DNA from: Candidatus Gastranaerophilales bacterium
Lineage (GTDB): Bacteria > Cyanobacteriota > Vampirovibrionia > Gastranaerophilales > Gastranaerophilaceae
DNA length: 26,046 nucleotides
Direction: 5' to 3'
Assembly: GCA_910587245.1 (NCBI GenBank)
Contig: CAJULX010000028.1
Location: 1-26,046, forward strand
Under the pieces are notes generated by a model, which was not told the origin of the DNA, made no database searches, and saw only the letters and a program-made list of their open reading frames with translations. Every line of letters begins with the position of its first letter. Position 1 is the stretch's first letter. Below are positions 1 through 6,870 of the stretch, in pieces. The position numbers and the translations under genes are program-made.

Positions 1-57
1 CCGCAATCGTTTTATTTCTTTATAATGACAAATTTTAGATGAACAACTTTTCAATAA

Positions 58-90
58 GGGCGTATATGTAACCATACGCCCGTTTTTTTA
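58..90 (+). terminator. Rho-independent terminator of a gene upstream of the window
   Basis: An 8-bp perfect stem (GGGCGTAT at 58-65 with ATACGCCC at 74-81) closes an 8-nt loop and is followed by G and a run of seven T. No gene is visible in bases 1-57, so it should end transcription entering from the left edge. It lies only 16 bases before the ogt start, insulating ogt from read-through. A TATAAT at 21-26 could alternatively start a very short transcript ending here, but its -35 region lies outside the window. Confidence 0.8.
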
Positions 91-105
91 TGTTAATATC
101 ATAAA

Positions 106-564
106 ATGGAATGCTTTTTTGAATATGAATTTCCGGCAGGAAAGTTTGAAATAGTTGAAAACGACGGATTTATAAGCAAAATTACGGCCGTTAACGGCAA
201 AACAGGCATTAAAAAAGAAACTCCGCTTATAAAAGAAGCCAAAAAGCAGCTTGATGAGTATTTTTCAGGCAAAAGAAAGAAATTTAACCTGCCTGTGAAA
301 ATCGAAGGAACGGATTTTCAAAAAGCCGTATATAATTGCCTTTTAGAAATTCCATACGGCAAAACAAAAAGTTATAAAGAAATTGCGGATATTATAGGGC
401 ATAAAAACGCATACAGGGCAGCAGGGAACGCCTGCAACAAAAACAAGATTTTGATAGTTATCCCATGCCACAGGGTAATAGCCTCAAATAAAGGGCTTGC
501 AGGATTCGCACTCGGGCTTGATATTAAAAAACAGCTCCTTAAGCTTGAAGGAGCTGAATTTTAA
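106..564 (+). CDS. ogt: Methylated-DNA--protein-cysteine methyltransferase (Ogt/MGMT type)
   Basis: This 152-residue protein is a suicide repair enzyme that moves the alkyl group from O6-alkylguanine (and O4-alkylthymine) in DNA to its own cysteine. The C-terminal DNA-binding domain begins near residue 70 with a winged-helix segment (YGKTKSYKEIA) and an arginine-finger region (YRAAGNA). It then carries the active-site IPCHRVI motif with acceptor Cys121, followed by the typical GLAGF...K..LL..E tail. The N-terminal ~65 residues are the short ribonuclease-like domain. Length fits single-domain Ogt, with no Ada-type AraC module. No clear Shine-Dalgarno precedes the ATG. Its last codons double as a hairpin that probably terminates the convergent zinc ATPase transcript (see 526-556). 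Confidence 0.93.
   Translation: MECFFEYEFPAGKFEIVENDGFISKITAVNGKTGIKKETPLIKEAKKQLDEYFSGKRKKFNLPVKIEGTDFQKAVYNCLLEIPYGKTKSYKEIADIIGHKNAYRAAGNACNKNKILIVIPCHRVIASNKGLAGFALGLDIKKQLLKLEGAEF
526..556 (-). terminator. Terminator of the zinc ATPase gene, embedded in the ogt coding end
   Basis: Read on the minus strand, a perfect 9-bp stem CAGCTCCTT/AAGGAGCTG (548-556 with 532-540) closes a 7-nt loop and is followed directly by six T (complement of A526-531). It lies 20 bases past the ATPase stop codon at 576. The same bases encode the last residues of Ogt (KKQLLKLEGAE). On the plus strand the hairpin is followed by AATTTTAA, so weak bidirectional activity is possible. Confidence 0.8.
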
Positions 565-575
565 CTTATAGCAAA

Positions 576-2540
576 CTAATGCGCCTTAAAATACAAAATC
601 CGCATAGAATTTAAAACCGCCAGAATACATACCCCGACATCCGCAAACACGGCACCCCACATTGTAACCGCCCCAAAAGCGCCAAGCGTGAGGAACAGTG
701 CCTTTACAAAAAGCACAAAGGCTATGTTTTGTTTTACTATATTGATTGTTTTTTTGGAAATTTCAATAGCGGCAGGAATTTTAGCCGGATTATCGTCCAT
801 AATAACAGCATCCGCAGCGCCTATTGCAATATCAGAGCCCATTTTACCCATCGCAATGCCGACATCCACCCTTGACAAAACAGGAGCATCATTTATGCCG
901 TCACCTGTAAAAATAAGCGTGGAATCAGGCTTTTTGCTTTTCAAAAGCTCTTCAACCTGCTCAAGTTTTTGATTTGGAAGGAGCTTGCAATGGCTTTCAT
1001 CAACAAAACCGCTTAACTCGGCGCCTTCAAGCCCGTAAAGCCCGCTGTCACCTGTTAAAACAACGATTTTTTCAATATCCGCTTTATTTTTCAAATTGCG
1101 TAAAGCGTTTAGGGTGGCTTGTTTTACGGTATCACCTACGGTTAAAAAGCCTGCATATTTATTATTTACAGCCATGTGAACAACCGTTTTAGCTTTGACA
1201 TCTTTATTATAGGAAATATTAAACTTTTCCATCAAGGAAGCATTGCCTATTATAACGTTTTTCCCTTGAATTTCAGCCGTAATACCCAATCCTGAAATTT
1301 CTTTCAAAGATTTAATTTCATCAGGATTAACCGCACCTGTATATGCCGATTGGATTGAACGTGCAACAGGATGGGTTGAAAAGTGTTCTGCCATTGCGGC
1401 AAATTTTATAAAATCGAATTCGGTAATATTTTCCGCGGGGTGAATCTCTAAAACTTTAAATACGCCTGAAGTCAGGGTGCCTGTTTTGTCGAAAACGGCA
1501 ATTTTTGCTTTTGAAAGCGCTTCTATATAATTTCCGCCTTTAATTAAAATTCCATGTTTTGAAGCGGCGCCGATTGAAGCAAAAAACCCGAGAGGCACGG
1601 ATATTACAAGCGCACAGGGGCAAGATATTACAAGAAAAGTAAGCGCTCTTTTAAACCACACCGTAAATATTCCGCCGAAAGCAAGCGGCACAATAACTAA
1701 CATTACGGCAAGCACCACCACAAGCGGTGTGTAAATTTTGGCAAATTTTGTTATGAAATTTTCAGCTTTTGCCTTTTTATCCGAAGCATTCTCCACCATT
1801 TCAATAATTTTTGATACGGTAGAGTTTTCAAACCCGTTTGTAACTTTAATTTTGATAACACCATCAAGATTAATGCATCCGCTTGAAACACTGTCTTGCG
1901 GTTTTACGGATACAGGAAGCGCTTCACCGGTAAGGTTTGAAGTATCAAGAGAGCTGCTGCCTTCAACCACAACCCCATCCAGAGGGATTTTTTCACCGGG
2001 TTTTACAAGAATAATATCATCAATTTTCACACTTTGCGGAGATACTTTTTCAATTCCAAAATCCGTCACAATATTTGCATATTCAGGCTTTAAATCCATA
2101 AGATTAGATATGGATTTTCTTGAATTTTTAAGCGCAAAATCCGTAAATAATTCGCCCGTTTGATACAAAAGCATAACCATAAGGGCTTCGGGGTATTCAC
2201 CGATTCCAAAAGCACCGAAAGTTGCGGCTGTCATTAAAAAATTTTCATCCAAAAATTTTTTTGATAAAAGGTTTTTAAATGCGTTTTTAATTATATCTTT
2301 TGCAATTATAAAATAGAGGATAAAATAAATTAAAAATTTTACAGCCCTTTCAGACAGTTGAAAAGCTTGTGAAATAAAGTTTTCAGGCTTAAAAACAATT
2401 AACAAAATCATTACACTGAAAATAGAAATTATTTTCCATATCATTAATTTTTGAGCACCTGCGGTATGGTGAGCATTGCAGCAGCCATGTTCCATATGTT
2501 CATGTATATGTTCATGTCCGCTATCACAGTGATTACACAT
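576..2540 (-). CDS. P1B-type zinc/cadmium/lead-exporting ATPase
   Basis: Inner-membrane heavy-metal efflux pump driven by ATP, 654 residues. Visible landmarks are the TGEALPV actuator motif, the metal-site CPC (Cys307-Pro-Cys309) in the sixth helix, the phosphorylation site DKTGTLT (Asp351, the usual 44 residues after CPC), the HP motif, and GDGINDAP. A Lys in the next-to-last helix (FVKALFL) and an Asp in the last (ADVGVCILAVLNS) match the Zn/Cd/Pb (ZntA/CadA) subgroup, not the copper pumps. There is no GMxCxxC metal-binding domain; instead the first ~25 residues are a His/Cys-rich tail (six H before Gly19, plus CNHC and CC). The start is taken as the ATG at 2540, because AAGGAG lies 6 bases before it; an ATG at 2573 lies inside an operator and lacks a ribosome site. 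The ArsR-like gene diverges upstream. Confidence 0.93.
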   Translation of the reverse strand: MCNHCDSGHEHIHEHMEHGCCNAHHTAGAQKLMIWKIISIFSVMILLIVFKPENFISQAFQLSERAVKFLIYFILYFIIAKDIIKNAFKNLLSKKFLDENFLMTAATFGAFGIGEYPEALMVMLLYQTGELFTDFALKNSRKSISNLMDLKPEYANIVTDFGIEKVSPQSVKIDDIILVKPGEKIPLDGVVVEGSSSLDTSNLTGEALPVSVKPQDSVSSGCINLDGVIKIKVTNGFENSTVSKIIEMVENASDKKAKAENFITKFAKIYTPLVVVLAVMLVIVPLAFGGIFTVWFKRALTFLVISCPCALVISVPLGFFASIGAASKHGILIKGGNYIEALSKAKIAVFDKTGTLTSGVFKVLEIHPAENITEFDFIKFAAMAEHFSTHPVARSIQSAYTGAVNPDEIKSLKEISGLGITAEIQGKNVIIGNASLMEKFNISYNKDVKAKTVVHMAVNNKYAGFLTVGDTVKQATLNALRNLKNKADIEKIVVLTGDSGLYGLEGAELSGFVDESHCKLLPNQKLEQVEELLKSKKPDSTLIFTGDGINDAPVLSRVDVGIAMGKMGSDIAIGAADAVIMDDNPAKIPAAIEISKKTINIVKQNIAFVLFVKALFLTLGAFGAVTMWGAVFADVGVCILAVLNSMRILYFKAH

Positions 2541-2565
2541 TTTATTCTCCTTTTCATTTTTATAA

Positions 2566-2621
2566 TTGAACAATTATTCAACTATATTAATAGTATAATT
2601 GAACAACTATTCAATTGTCAA
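2566..2621 (-). promoter_or_regulatory. Zinc ATPase promoter with two ArsR/SmtB-type operators
   Basis: On the minus strand a consensus TTGACA (-35, 2621-2616) is followed after 18 bp by TATACT (-10, 2597-2592). Two near-identical imperfect dyads of the form TTGAACAA-N2-ATTCAA lie here: one at 2599-2614, filling the spacer between -35 and -10, and one at 2566-2581, just past the expected transcription start. They are 33 bp apart, about three helical turns. The sequence matches the TGAACA...TATTCA type bound by SmtB/ZiaR/CzrA-family zinc sensors. The likely mode is repression without zinc and release when zinc binds the repressor; that is inferred from the family. Confidence 0.85.
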
Positions 2622-2679
2622 GAGAGACGGTAATAAATATTTACAAAATGCCGAAAGATTATTTTTGCAGCGGCAAGAT

Positions 2680-2709
2680 TTGACATTTAACATTATAAAA
2701 AAATATAAT
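2680..2709 (+). promoter_or_regulatory. Consensus promoter of the ArsR/SmtB-type repressor gene
   Basis: TTGACA at 2680-2685 and TATAAT at 2704-2709 are both perfect sigma-70 consensus hexamers, 18 bp apart. The ATG at 2716 starts 6 bases after the -10, at the expected transcription start, so the message appears leaderless. No copy of the TGAACA-type operator overlaps this promoter; the nearest ends at 2614. Confidence 0.82.
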
Positions 2710-2715
2710 AGGACT

Positions 2716-3066
2716 ATGGATAATAAAAAAACGGATTGCGAAGCCTGCAATATTGATTTAATAAATAAAGTTAAGCCTAATATGCCAAAAATGCAGACAT
2801 TGTATGAGCTTTCAGATTTTTTTAAAGTGATGGGCGATTCTACAAGAATTCAGCTTTTATGGGCGCTTGAAGAAAGTGAAATGTGTGTTTCGGATTTAGC
2901 GGTGCTTTTAAATATGACAAAATCTGCAGTATCACACCAGTTAAAGGTTTTAAGAACAGCAAAGCTTGTTAAAGCGGCAAAATCAGGCAAAAATGTATAC
3001 TATTCGCTTGATGATAAACATATAAAAGACATTCTGGAAAAAGCGCTTGAACATGTGATGGAATAA
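2716..3066 (+). CDS. ArsR/SmtB-family zinc-responsive repressor (ZiaR/CadC-like)
   Basis: A 116-residue winged-helix repressor that probably silences the divergent zinc ATPase. The recognition region is SAVSHQLKVLRTAKLV (residues 70-85), followed by the wing GKNVYYSL. Two metal sites can be read. The alpha-5 site Asp100-x-His102 ... His113-x2-Glu116 has the same spacing as SmtB. A CadC/ZiaR-like alpha-3N set consists of Cys8 and Cys11 in the N-terminal arm and Cys57 in EMCVSDLA. CadC has a second Cys in that last motif; here it is Ser59. The start is the ATG at 2716: it falls at the predicted transcription start and leaves a family-sized protein. An in-frame ATG at 2599 would lie inside an operator and upstream of the promoter. 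Confidence 0.92.
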   Translation: MDNKKTDCEACNIDLINKVKPNMPKMQTLYELSDFFKVMGDSTRIQLLWALEESEMCVSDLAVLLNMTKSAVSHQLKVLRTAKLVKAAKSGKNVYYSLDDKHIKDILEKALEHVME

Positions 3067-3103
3067 TTTAGAAAATATTCCAGGGGCAAAATAAAGATTT
3101 TAC

Positions 3104-3134
3104 TTGACTTAGAGCGGACTTTAAGTTGTAAAGT
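3104..3134 (+). promoter_or_regulatory. MerR-type promoter/operator with 19-bp spacer
   Basis: TTGACT (3104-3109) and TAAAGT (3129-3134) are separated by 19 bp, the over-long spacer typical of promoters that MerR proteins activate by DNA distortion. Inside it is a 7-4-7 dyad, CTTAGAG-CGGA-CTTTAAG (3108-3125), with 6 of 7 positions paired. It sits directly before the MerR-type gene and implies autoregulation. Confidence 0.8.
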
Positions 3135-3166
3135 AGAATTAAGAGTTAAATTTAAAGGTTTTTGAT

Positions 3167-3547
3167 GTGAAAATTTCCGAAGTAAGTAAAAAATATGATA
3201 TCAGCCCCGATACACTGAGGTATTATGAAAAAATGGGGCTTTTACCCAATGTAAAGAAAAATTCAAGCGGCATAAGAGATTATTCCGAGGCGGATTTAGG
3301 CTGGGTTGAATTTATTAAATGCATGAGGAGCGCAGGACTTTCAATAGAAGTTCTGGCAAGATATATTGAACTTTTTAACCTTGGAGACGGGACAAGGGAA
3401 GAGCGCAAGAAGATTTTAATTAAAGAAAGAAAAAAATTAATAGAAAAAAGAGACGCCATCCAGCAGACTATAGACAGGCTTGAATATAAAATTGAAAAAT
3501 ATGACCAAACGCTTTTAGAAAAAGAACAAAAGCTTATAAAGGGCTAA
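3167..3547 (+). CDS. MerR-family transcriptional regulator (AdhR/NmlR-like)
   Basis: This 126-residue regulator has the N-terminal MerR winged helix (residues 1-70: KISEVSKKYDISPDTLRYYE, then GLLP...GIRDYSEADL) and a C-terminal dimerising coiled coil rich in Lys and Glu (residues 75-126). A single Cys52 lies in FIKCMRSAGLSI, as in the thiol-based aldehyde/electrophile sensors AdhR and NmlR; there is no multi-cysteine metal loop, so metal sensing is unlikely. The start is GTG at 3167, with AAAGG 8 bases upstream; an ATG two bases earlier is out of frame. No dehydrogenase or other obvious target gene adjoins it: the next gene is convergent, so its known site is its own promoter. Confidence 0.88.
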   Translation: MKISEVSKKYDISPDTLRYYEKMGLLPNVKKNSSGIRDYSEADLGWVEFIKCMRSAGLSIEVLARYIELFNLGDGTREERKKILIKERKKLIEKRDAIQQTIDRLEYKIEKYDQTLLEKEQKLIKG

Positions 3548-3554
3548 AATCACC

Positions 3555-4544
3555 TTATTCTTTAAAAGCAAACTCTGCAAAGACAGGCAGGTGGTCGCTT
3601 CCTATATTATTTCCAATTTCAGTCATTTTTAAGCGAAGCGGCGGAACAGTTAAAATATGTTCCAGAGTTATCCTAAAGATTGGCGGATGAAAAGCATTCC
3701 AAGTACCTTCTATTTTGGGCGCGTACCTTATTGCATCATAAACTATATGTGAATTTAGAGATGAGTCAATAAATCTTTTATAGGCAGGGGAGAAAACTGT
3801 TGTGTTAAAATCACCTGCTATTATCACATTTTCTTTTCTGCGTGCATCGTTTAAAATTTTACTTATCTTTTCAAGCATTTTGTTTCTTGCTGACAGATAA
3901 TCATTTGATACAGGTGGAAGGGTATGTACACAATATATTGTTACAGCTTTACCTTTAATTTCAATCTGCGCCCTTATAACAGGAACATAATAGTCCGTCC
4001 AAAATTCAATATCAGAGTTTTTGAGCGGGTATTTAGAATAAAGAGACATTCCAAAATTATCATCCCTCGGGTGGTCTATAAAATAGGGAAAACTATTTTT
4101 AAGCGGTTTAATATTATTCAGCCAAACATCGTTAACTTCTTGCAAAATTACAATATCGGGGTTTTTCAAGCTTATTTCATTAAATAATTTATCATAATGC
4201 TTGTTGTCTGTTAAAACATTAAAAAGCCCAAGTTTTATATCACTTTGCACGGCAGAAAAACATTCCCCGCAATAATTTGACATTTCAAAATAATTAACAA
4301 AAATAAGCAAAATTGAAATTATAGCCGCCGCAACATATTTTTTATAAAAGTATGAAAAATAAATAAAGACAATCAAAAATAATATACTTATATGGAAATA
4401 CTGAACCTTGAAATGCGAAAAAATATCAACAAAAAGGTTTAAGGAAGGGATATTAGCAATTATATCTACAATGATAAAAAGCGAAAAAAGCAAGATGACG
4501 CGCTTTTGAAATTCGCTATTAAATTTTTGCAAATCGAATTTCAT
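3555..4544 (-). CDS. Membrane-anchored endonuclease/exonuclease/phosphatase-family protein
   Basis: The 329-residue protein has three hydrophobic segments in its first ~95 residues, then an EEP (DNase I-like) domain from about residue 105. Visible catalytic motifs are FNVL (metal-binding Asn), DIVILQEVN (metal-binding Glu), a VHTLPP loop, IIAGDFN (Asp/Asn pair) and the terminal SDHLPV (Asp-His). All key positions are present, so it should be an active Mg-dependent phosphodiesterase or phosphatase, with the catalytic domain probably facing the periplasm. The substrate (nucleic acid, lipid or sugar phosphate) cannot be read. It resembles the YafD-type subgroup. It is convergent with the merR-like gene, with 7 bases between stop codons, and no Shine-Dalgarno precedes its ATG. 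Confidence 0.85.
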   Translation of the reverse strand: MKFDLQKFNSEFQKRVILLFSLFIIVDIIANIPSLNLFVDIFSHFKVQYFHISILFLIVFIYFSYFYKKYVAAAIISILLIFVNYFEMSNYCGECFSAVQSDIKLGLFNVLTDNKHYDKLFNEISLKNPDIVILQEVNDVWLNNIKPLKNSFPYFIDHPRDDNFGMSLYSKYPLKNSDIEFWTDYYVPVIRAQIEIKGKAVTIYCVHTLPPVSNDYLSARNKMLEKISKILNDARRKENVIIAGDFNTTVFSPAYKRFIDSSLNSHIVYDAIRYAPKIEGTWNAFHPPIFRITLEHILTVPPLRLKMTEIGNNIGSDHLPVFAEFAFKE

Positions 4545-4557
4545 ATGACAGATTATA
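4545..4557 (-). promoter_or_regulatory. Putative -10 element giving a leaderless transcript for the EEP gene
   Basis: On the minus strand a perfect TATAAT (4557-4552) is followed by seven bases and then the ATG at 4544, so transcription would begin at or within a base of the start codon. There is no Shine-Dalgarno. The -35 region (around 4575-4581) is poor, so this is less certain than the ArsR-type promoter. Confidence 0.45.
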
Positions 4558-4606
4558 TCACACAGCAGAGCTTTTATGGTAAGATTTTGAAAAACGGAGG
4601 TTATGT

Positions 4607-5368
4607 TTGGAAGATATTATCGGGGCAGGCTGGGCAGAGATTTTTAACAGTGATGAAGCAAAAATTTTAAAAGACAAATGGGATGAAATACAAAAAAGGC
4701 GGGGAGGGATTGAGGATGAAATCTTACCGCTTGAAGGGGAAAACAGCGGAATATACCACGCTCTTAAAGTAACGGATTTTAACGATGTTAAAGTTTTAAT
4801 AATAGGACAAGACCCTTACCCGAACAGAGATGATGCTCACGGGCTTGCATTTTCCAAAAAAAGCGGCGGGGTGCCCGCATCGCTTAAAAATATATTTTTA
4901 GAAATTGAAAATAATACAGGGGTAAAAAATACAAGCGGAAATCTTATCCCCTGGGCAAAACAGGGGGTGCTGCTTTTAAACAGGGTGTTGAGTTTTGAAA
5001 AGAATTTGTCGCTTGCAAAGCGTTTAAGGTTTTGGGAAGAAACCGTAGATATTATTATTCAAAAGCTTTTAGATAGAGGAAAGCCGCTTGTTGTAATGCT
5101 TTGGGGCGGGCCTGCAAACAGTATGGAAATTTTTCATATATCAAAAGATGAGGAATATAAAAAGAAAAATATATATATTTTAAGGTCGTCGCACCCGTCC
5201 AATATGGGTAATGCTAAAAATACAAGGATAATGGTTGAAGATAAAGAGATTGATGCATTTATGGGGTGCGGGCATTTTTCAAAATGTAATGAGATATTGC
5301 AAAATGCAGGGTTAGAACCTATAGATTGGCAAACAGATTACAATATGCAAGGAAGGTTGCTTTTATGA
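4607..5368 (+). CDS. ung: Family 1 uracil-DNA glycosylase
   Basis: Removes uracil from DNA to start base-excision repair; 253 residues. Motif A is GQDPYPNRDDAHGLAF with catalytic Asp69 and Tyr71. The uracil-recognition Asn is Asn125 in GVLLLN, and motif B is SSHPS with His196. The late GHFSKCNE segment matches the usual GHFSKTNE. The residue after Tyr71 is Pro where E. coli has His; Pro also occurs there in actinobacterial Ung, so activity is not in doubt. The start is TTG at 4607, with GGAGG 6 bases upstream; the ATG at 4603 is out of frame. The C-terminus runs about 20 residues beyond GHFSKCNE. Its stop overlaps the next start (ATGA), so the two genes are co-translated. Confidence 0.93.
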   Translation: MEDIIGAGWAEIFNSDEAKILKDKWDEIQKRRGGIEDEILPLEGENSGIYHALKVTDFNDVKVLIIGQDPYPNRDDAHGLAFSKKSGGVPASLKNIFLEIENNTGVKNTSGNLIPWAKQGVLLLNRVLSFEKNLSLAKRLRFWEETVDIIIQKLLDRGKPLVVMLWGGPANSMEIFHISKDEEYKKKNIYILRSSHPSNMGNAKNTRIMVEDKEIDAFMGCGHFSKCNEILQNAGLEPIDWQTDYNMQGRLLL

Positions 5369-5772
5369 ATATCAAAGAAGTTTTATTTAAAAAGCGCTCT
5401 TGCAAGAAAGTATTTTCAAGATTTTTTCGAATTTTTCTTCCAAATTTTCTTGAAACATTTGGCGCTTTTGGCTTTGTAGCTTTTATACCAAGCGCGTTAT
5501 TATGTGCTTATGCAGGCTATTATGTAAATTTCGAATGCCATGATGGTTCCGTCTGCGGTTCTCCCTGGGGTTGGGTTTTTGCATTTGCCATTATTTGGTT
5601 TTTAATTCCATTTTTCTTGCTTTCGTTGATTTTTGCTTTTGTTGCCGCATTTTTGAAAAAAGATTATACACCATCTAAAAAATGGCAAATACCTCTAAAA
5701 ATAATCGGTCTTCTTTTTTATCTATTTGTAGCAACATTGCCATTACTAATGATGCTAATAACAGCAAGATAA
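5365..5772 (+). CDS. Small integral membrane protein of unknown function
   Basis: 135 residues, not recognised. A basic N-terminus (KEVLFKKRSCKK) is followed by about three hydrophobic helices near residues 30-52, 65-95 and 108-132. A short outer loop contains NFECHDGSVCGSPWG, with two Cys that could form a disulfide. The start is the ATG at 5365, which shares ATGA with the ung stop and has GGAAGG 8 bases upstream; an earlier in-frame ATG at 5326 lies inside ung. Translational coupling suggests co-expression with ung but not a repair function. Confidence 0.7.
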   Translation: MNIKEVLFKKRSCKKVFSRFFRIFLPNFLETFGAFGFVAFIPSALLCAYAGYYVNFECHDGSVCGSPWGWVFAFAIIWFLIPFFLLSLIFAFVAAFLKKDYTPSKKWQIPLKIIGLLFYLFVATLPLLMMLITAR

Positions 5773-5787
5773 AGCTAAATCTGCAGT

Positions 5788-6846
5788 TTATTTTCTTAAT
5801 TGTAAATTAGCAGTTGTTTTTTTCAAATACTTCAAAAATACACCGAGGTATGTTGTAGTGAATATCCCTGCAACAAAATAGAAATATGTTGTTTTTAAAG
5901 GGAAATAGAACCAGTAAATATCGGCACTGTTTTTAACATCAAAAGGAATACCTTTAAGTGCAAGGAATGAATAAGTTATTATATTAAAAACAAGAAGGTG
6001 GTTTGCCATAATATGATAAGTATTCTGCCCTATTAAATGCAAGAATTTCCAATCTTTTATTTTTTCATAAAGGATTTCAATTATAAATAAGCTCATCCAA
6101 ATACCTGTTATGCTTGTTAAAACAGGTACAATCCAGTTATCAAATTCGCCCCAGACAAGAATAAAACTTAAGCCTATGCCATCCATTGCCGTAAAATCTT
6201 TGTTTGTAAGCCATAAAACAGATTGCAGCGCAAGAATTGAAAAGAAGATTTTAGGCGTGAAAATATTAATTTTGCCTTCAACTTTATTTTTATACAAATA
6301 TCCAAGATGGATAAAAAGAAGCGAGAACATTGTCCTTAAAGCAAGAAGAATGTAAAGATTTTCCCTGAAAGCGCCGAGCTGAACGGCAAGAAGCGCAAGC
6401 AGCAAAAACCCTGTGAGTTTTAGGGTTTCATTACATTTTATATAAGAAAATATTTTATAAACAATTAAAGATACAAAAAGCTGGGGCACAAACCATAGGG
6501 GCGAAATTAAATCTATCTGATGACCCGTTAAAAACGGCATTAAAAATTCATTTTGAAGCGTTACGGGCATTGCCCAGAATTTCCCGAAAACAGGGGCAAG
6601 CGCAAATGTCAGCCCGAGATAAACTGCCGCATATAGAAAATATGGCAGCATAAGGCTTTTAGCCCTTCTTTTTATAAATTCAAAAAATCCGTATTTTTCA
6701 TTAAAAACCATGCCTGCAATAAAAAAGAATAAAATTACCTGAAAAGAATACGGCGGAAACATTGGAATAAGGGCAAATTCAAGGTGCCCTGACACTACAA
6801 CAAGAATAGCAAGAGCTTTTAGAAGATTTATCTTATTATTAAACAT
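5788..6846 (-). CDS. Membrane acyltransferase, acyltransferase-3 (OafA/WecH-like) family
   Basis: This 352-residue polytopic protein starts with the family signature KALAILVVVSGH (His21, the conserved catalytic histidine), followed by FFFIAGMVF and a basic loop (FIKRRAKSLMLPYF). About ten hydrophobic segments follow. Members transfer acetyl or other acyl groups across the inner membrane to surface sugars, peptidoglycan or lipids. The acceptor cannot be deduced. GGAGG lies 8 bases before the ATG. It follows the hexapeptide O-acetyltransferase gene by 24 bases on the same strand, so both are probably one transcript that modifies an envelope polysaccharide. Confidence 0.87.
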   Translation of the reverse strand: MFNNKINLLKALAILVVVSGHLEFALIPMFPPYSFQVILFFFIAGMVFNEKYGFFEFIKRRAKSLMLPYFLYAAVYLGLTFALAPVFGKFWAMPVTLQNEFLMPFLTGHQIDLISPLWFVPQLFVSLIVYKIFSYIKCNETLKLTGFLLLALLAVQLGAFRENLYILLALRTMFSLLFIHLGYLYKNKVEGKINIFTPKIFFSILALQSVLWLTNKDFTAMDGIGLSFILVWGEFDNWIVPVLTSITGIWMSLFIIEILYEKIKDWKFLHLIGQNTYHIMANHLLVFNIITYSFLALKGIPFDVKNSADIYWFYFPLKTTYFYFVAGIFTTTYLGVFLKYLKKTTANLQLRK

Positions 6847-6870
6847 AAAAATTCCTCCGTATTTTGCAAT

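Noticed and set aside
688..2163. Plus-strand open frames opposite the zinc ATPase (e.g. 688-972, 974-1192, 1738-2163)
   Set aside because: They are antisense shadows of a gene with intact P-type ATPase motifs, and they have no recognisable domain or ribosome site.
2599..2715. N-terminal extension of the ArsR-like protein from the ATG at 2599
   Set aside because: It would start inside an operator and upstream of a consensus promoter, and it gives 39 residues that are atypical for the family.
3532..3569. Terminator between the merR-like and EEP genes
   Set aside because: The GCTTATAAAG/CTTTAAAAGC pairing is imperfect, has a long loop and no T-tract on either strand.
4808..4858. Inactivation of uracil-DNA glycosylase by Pro after the DPY motif
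   Set aside because: Catalytic Asp69 and His196 are intact, and Pro at this position is known in actinobacterial Ung.
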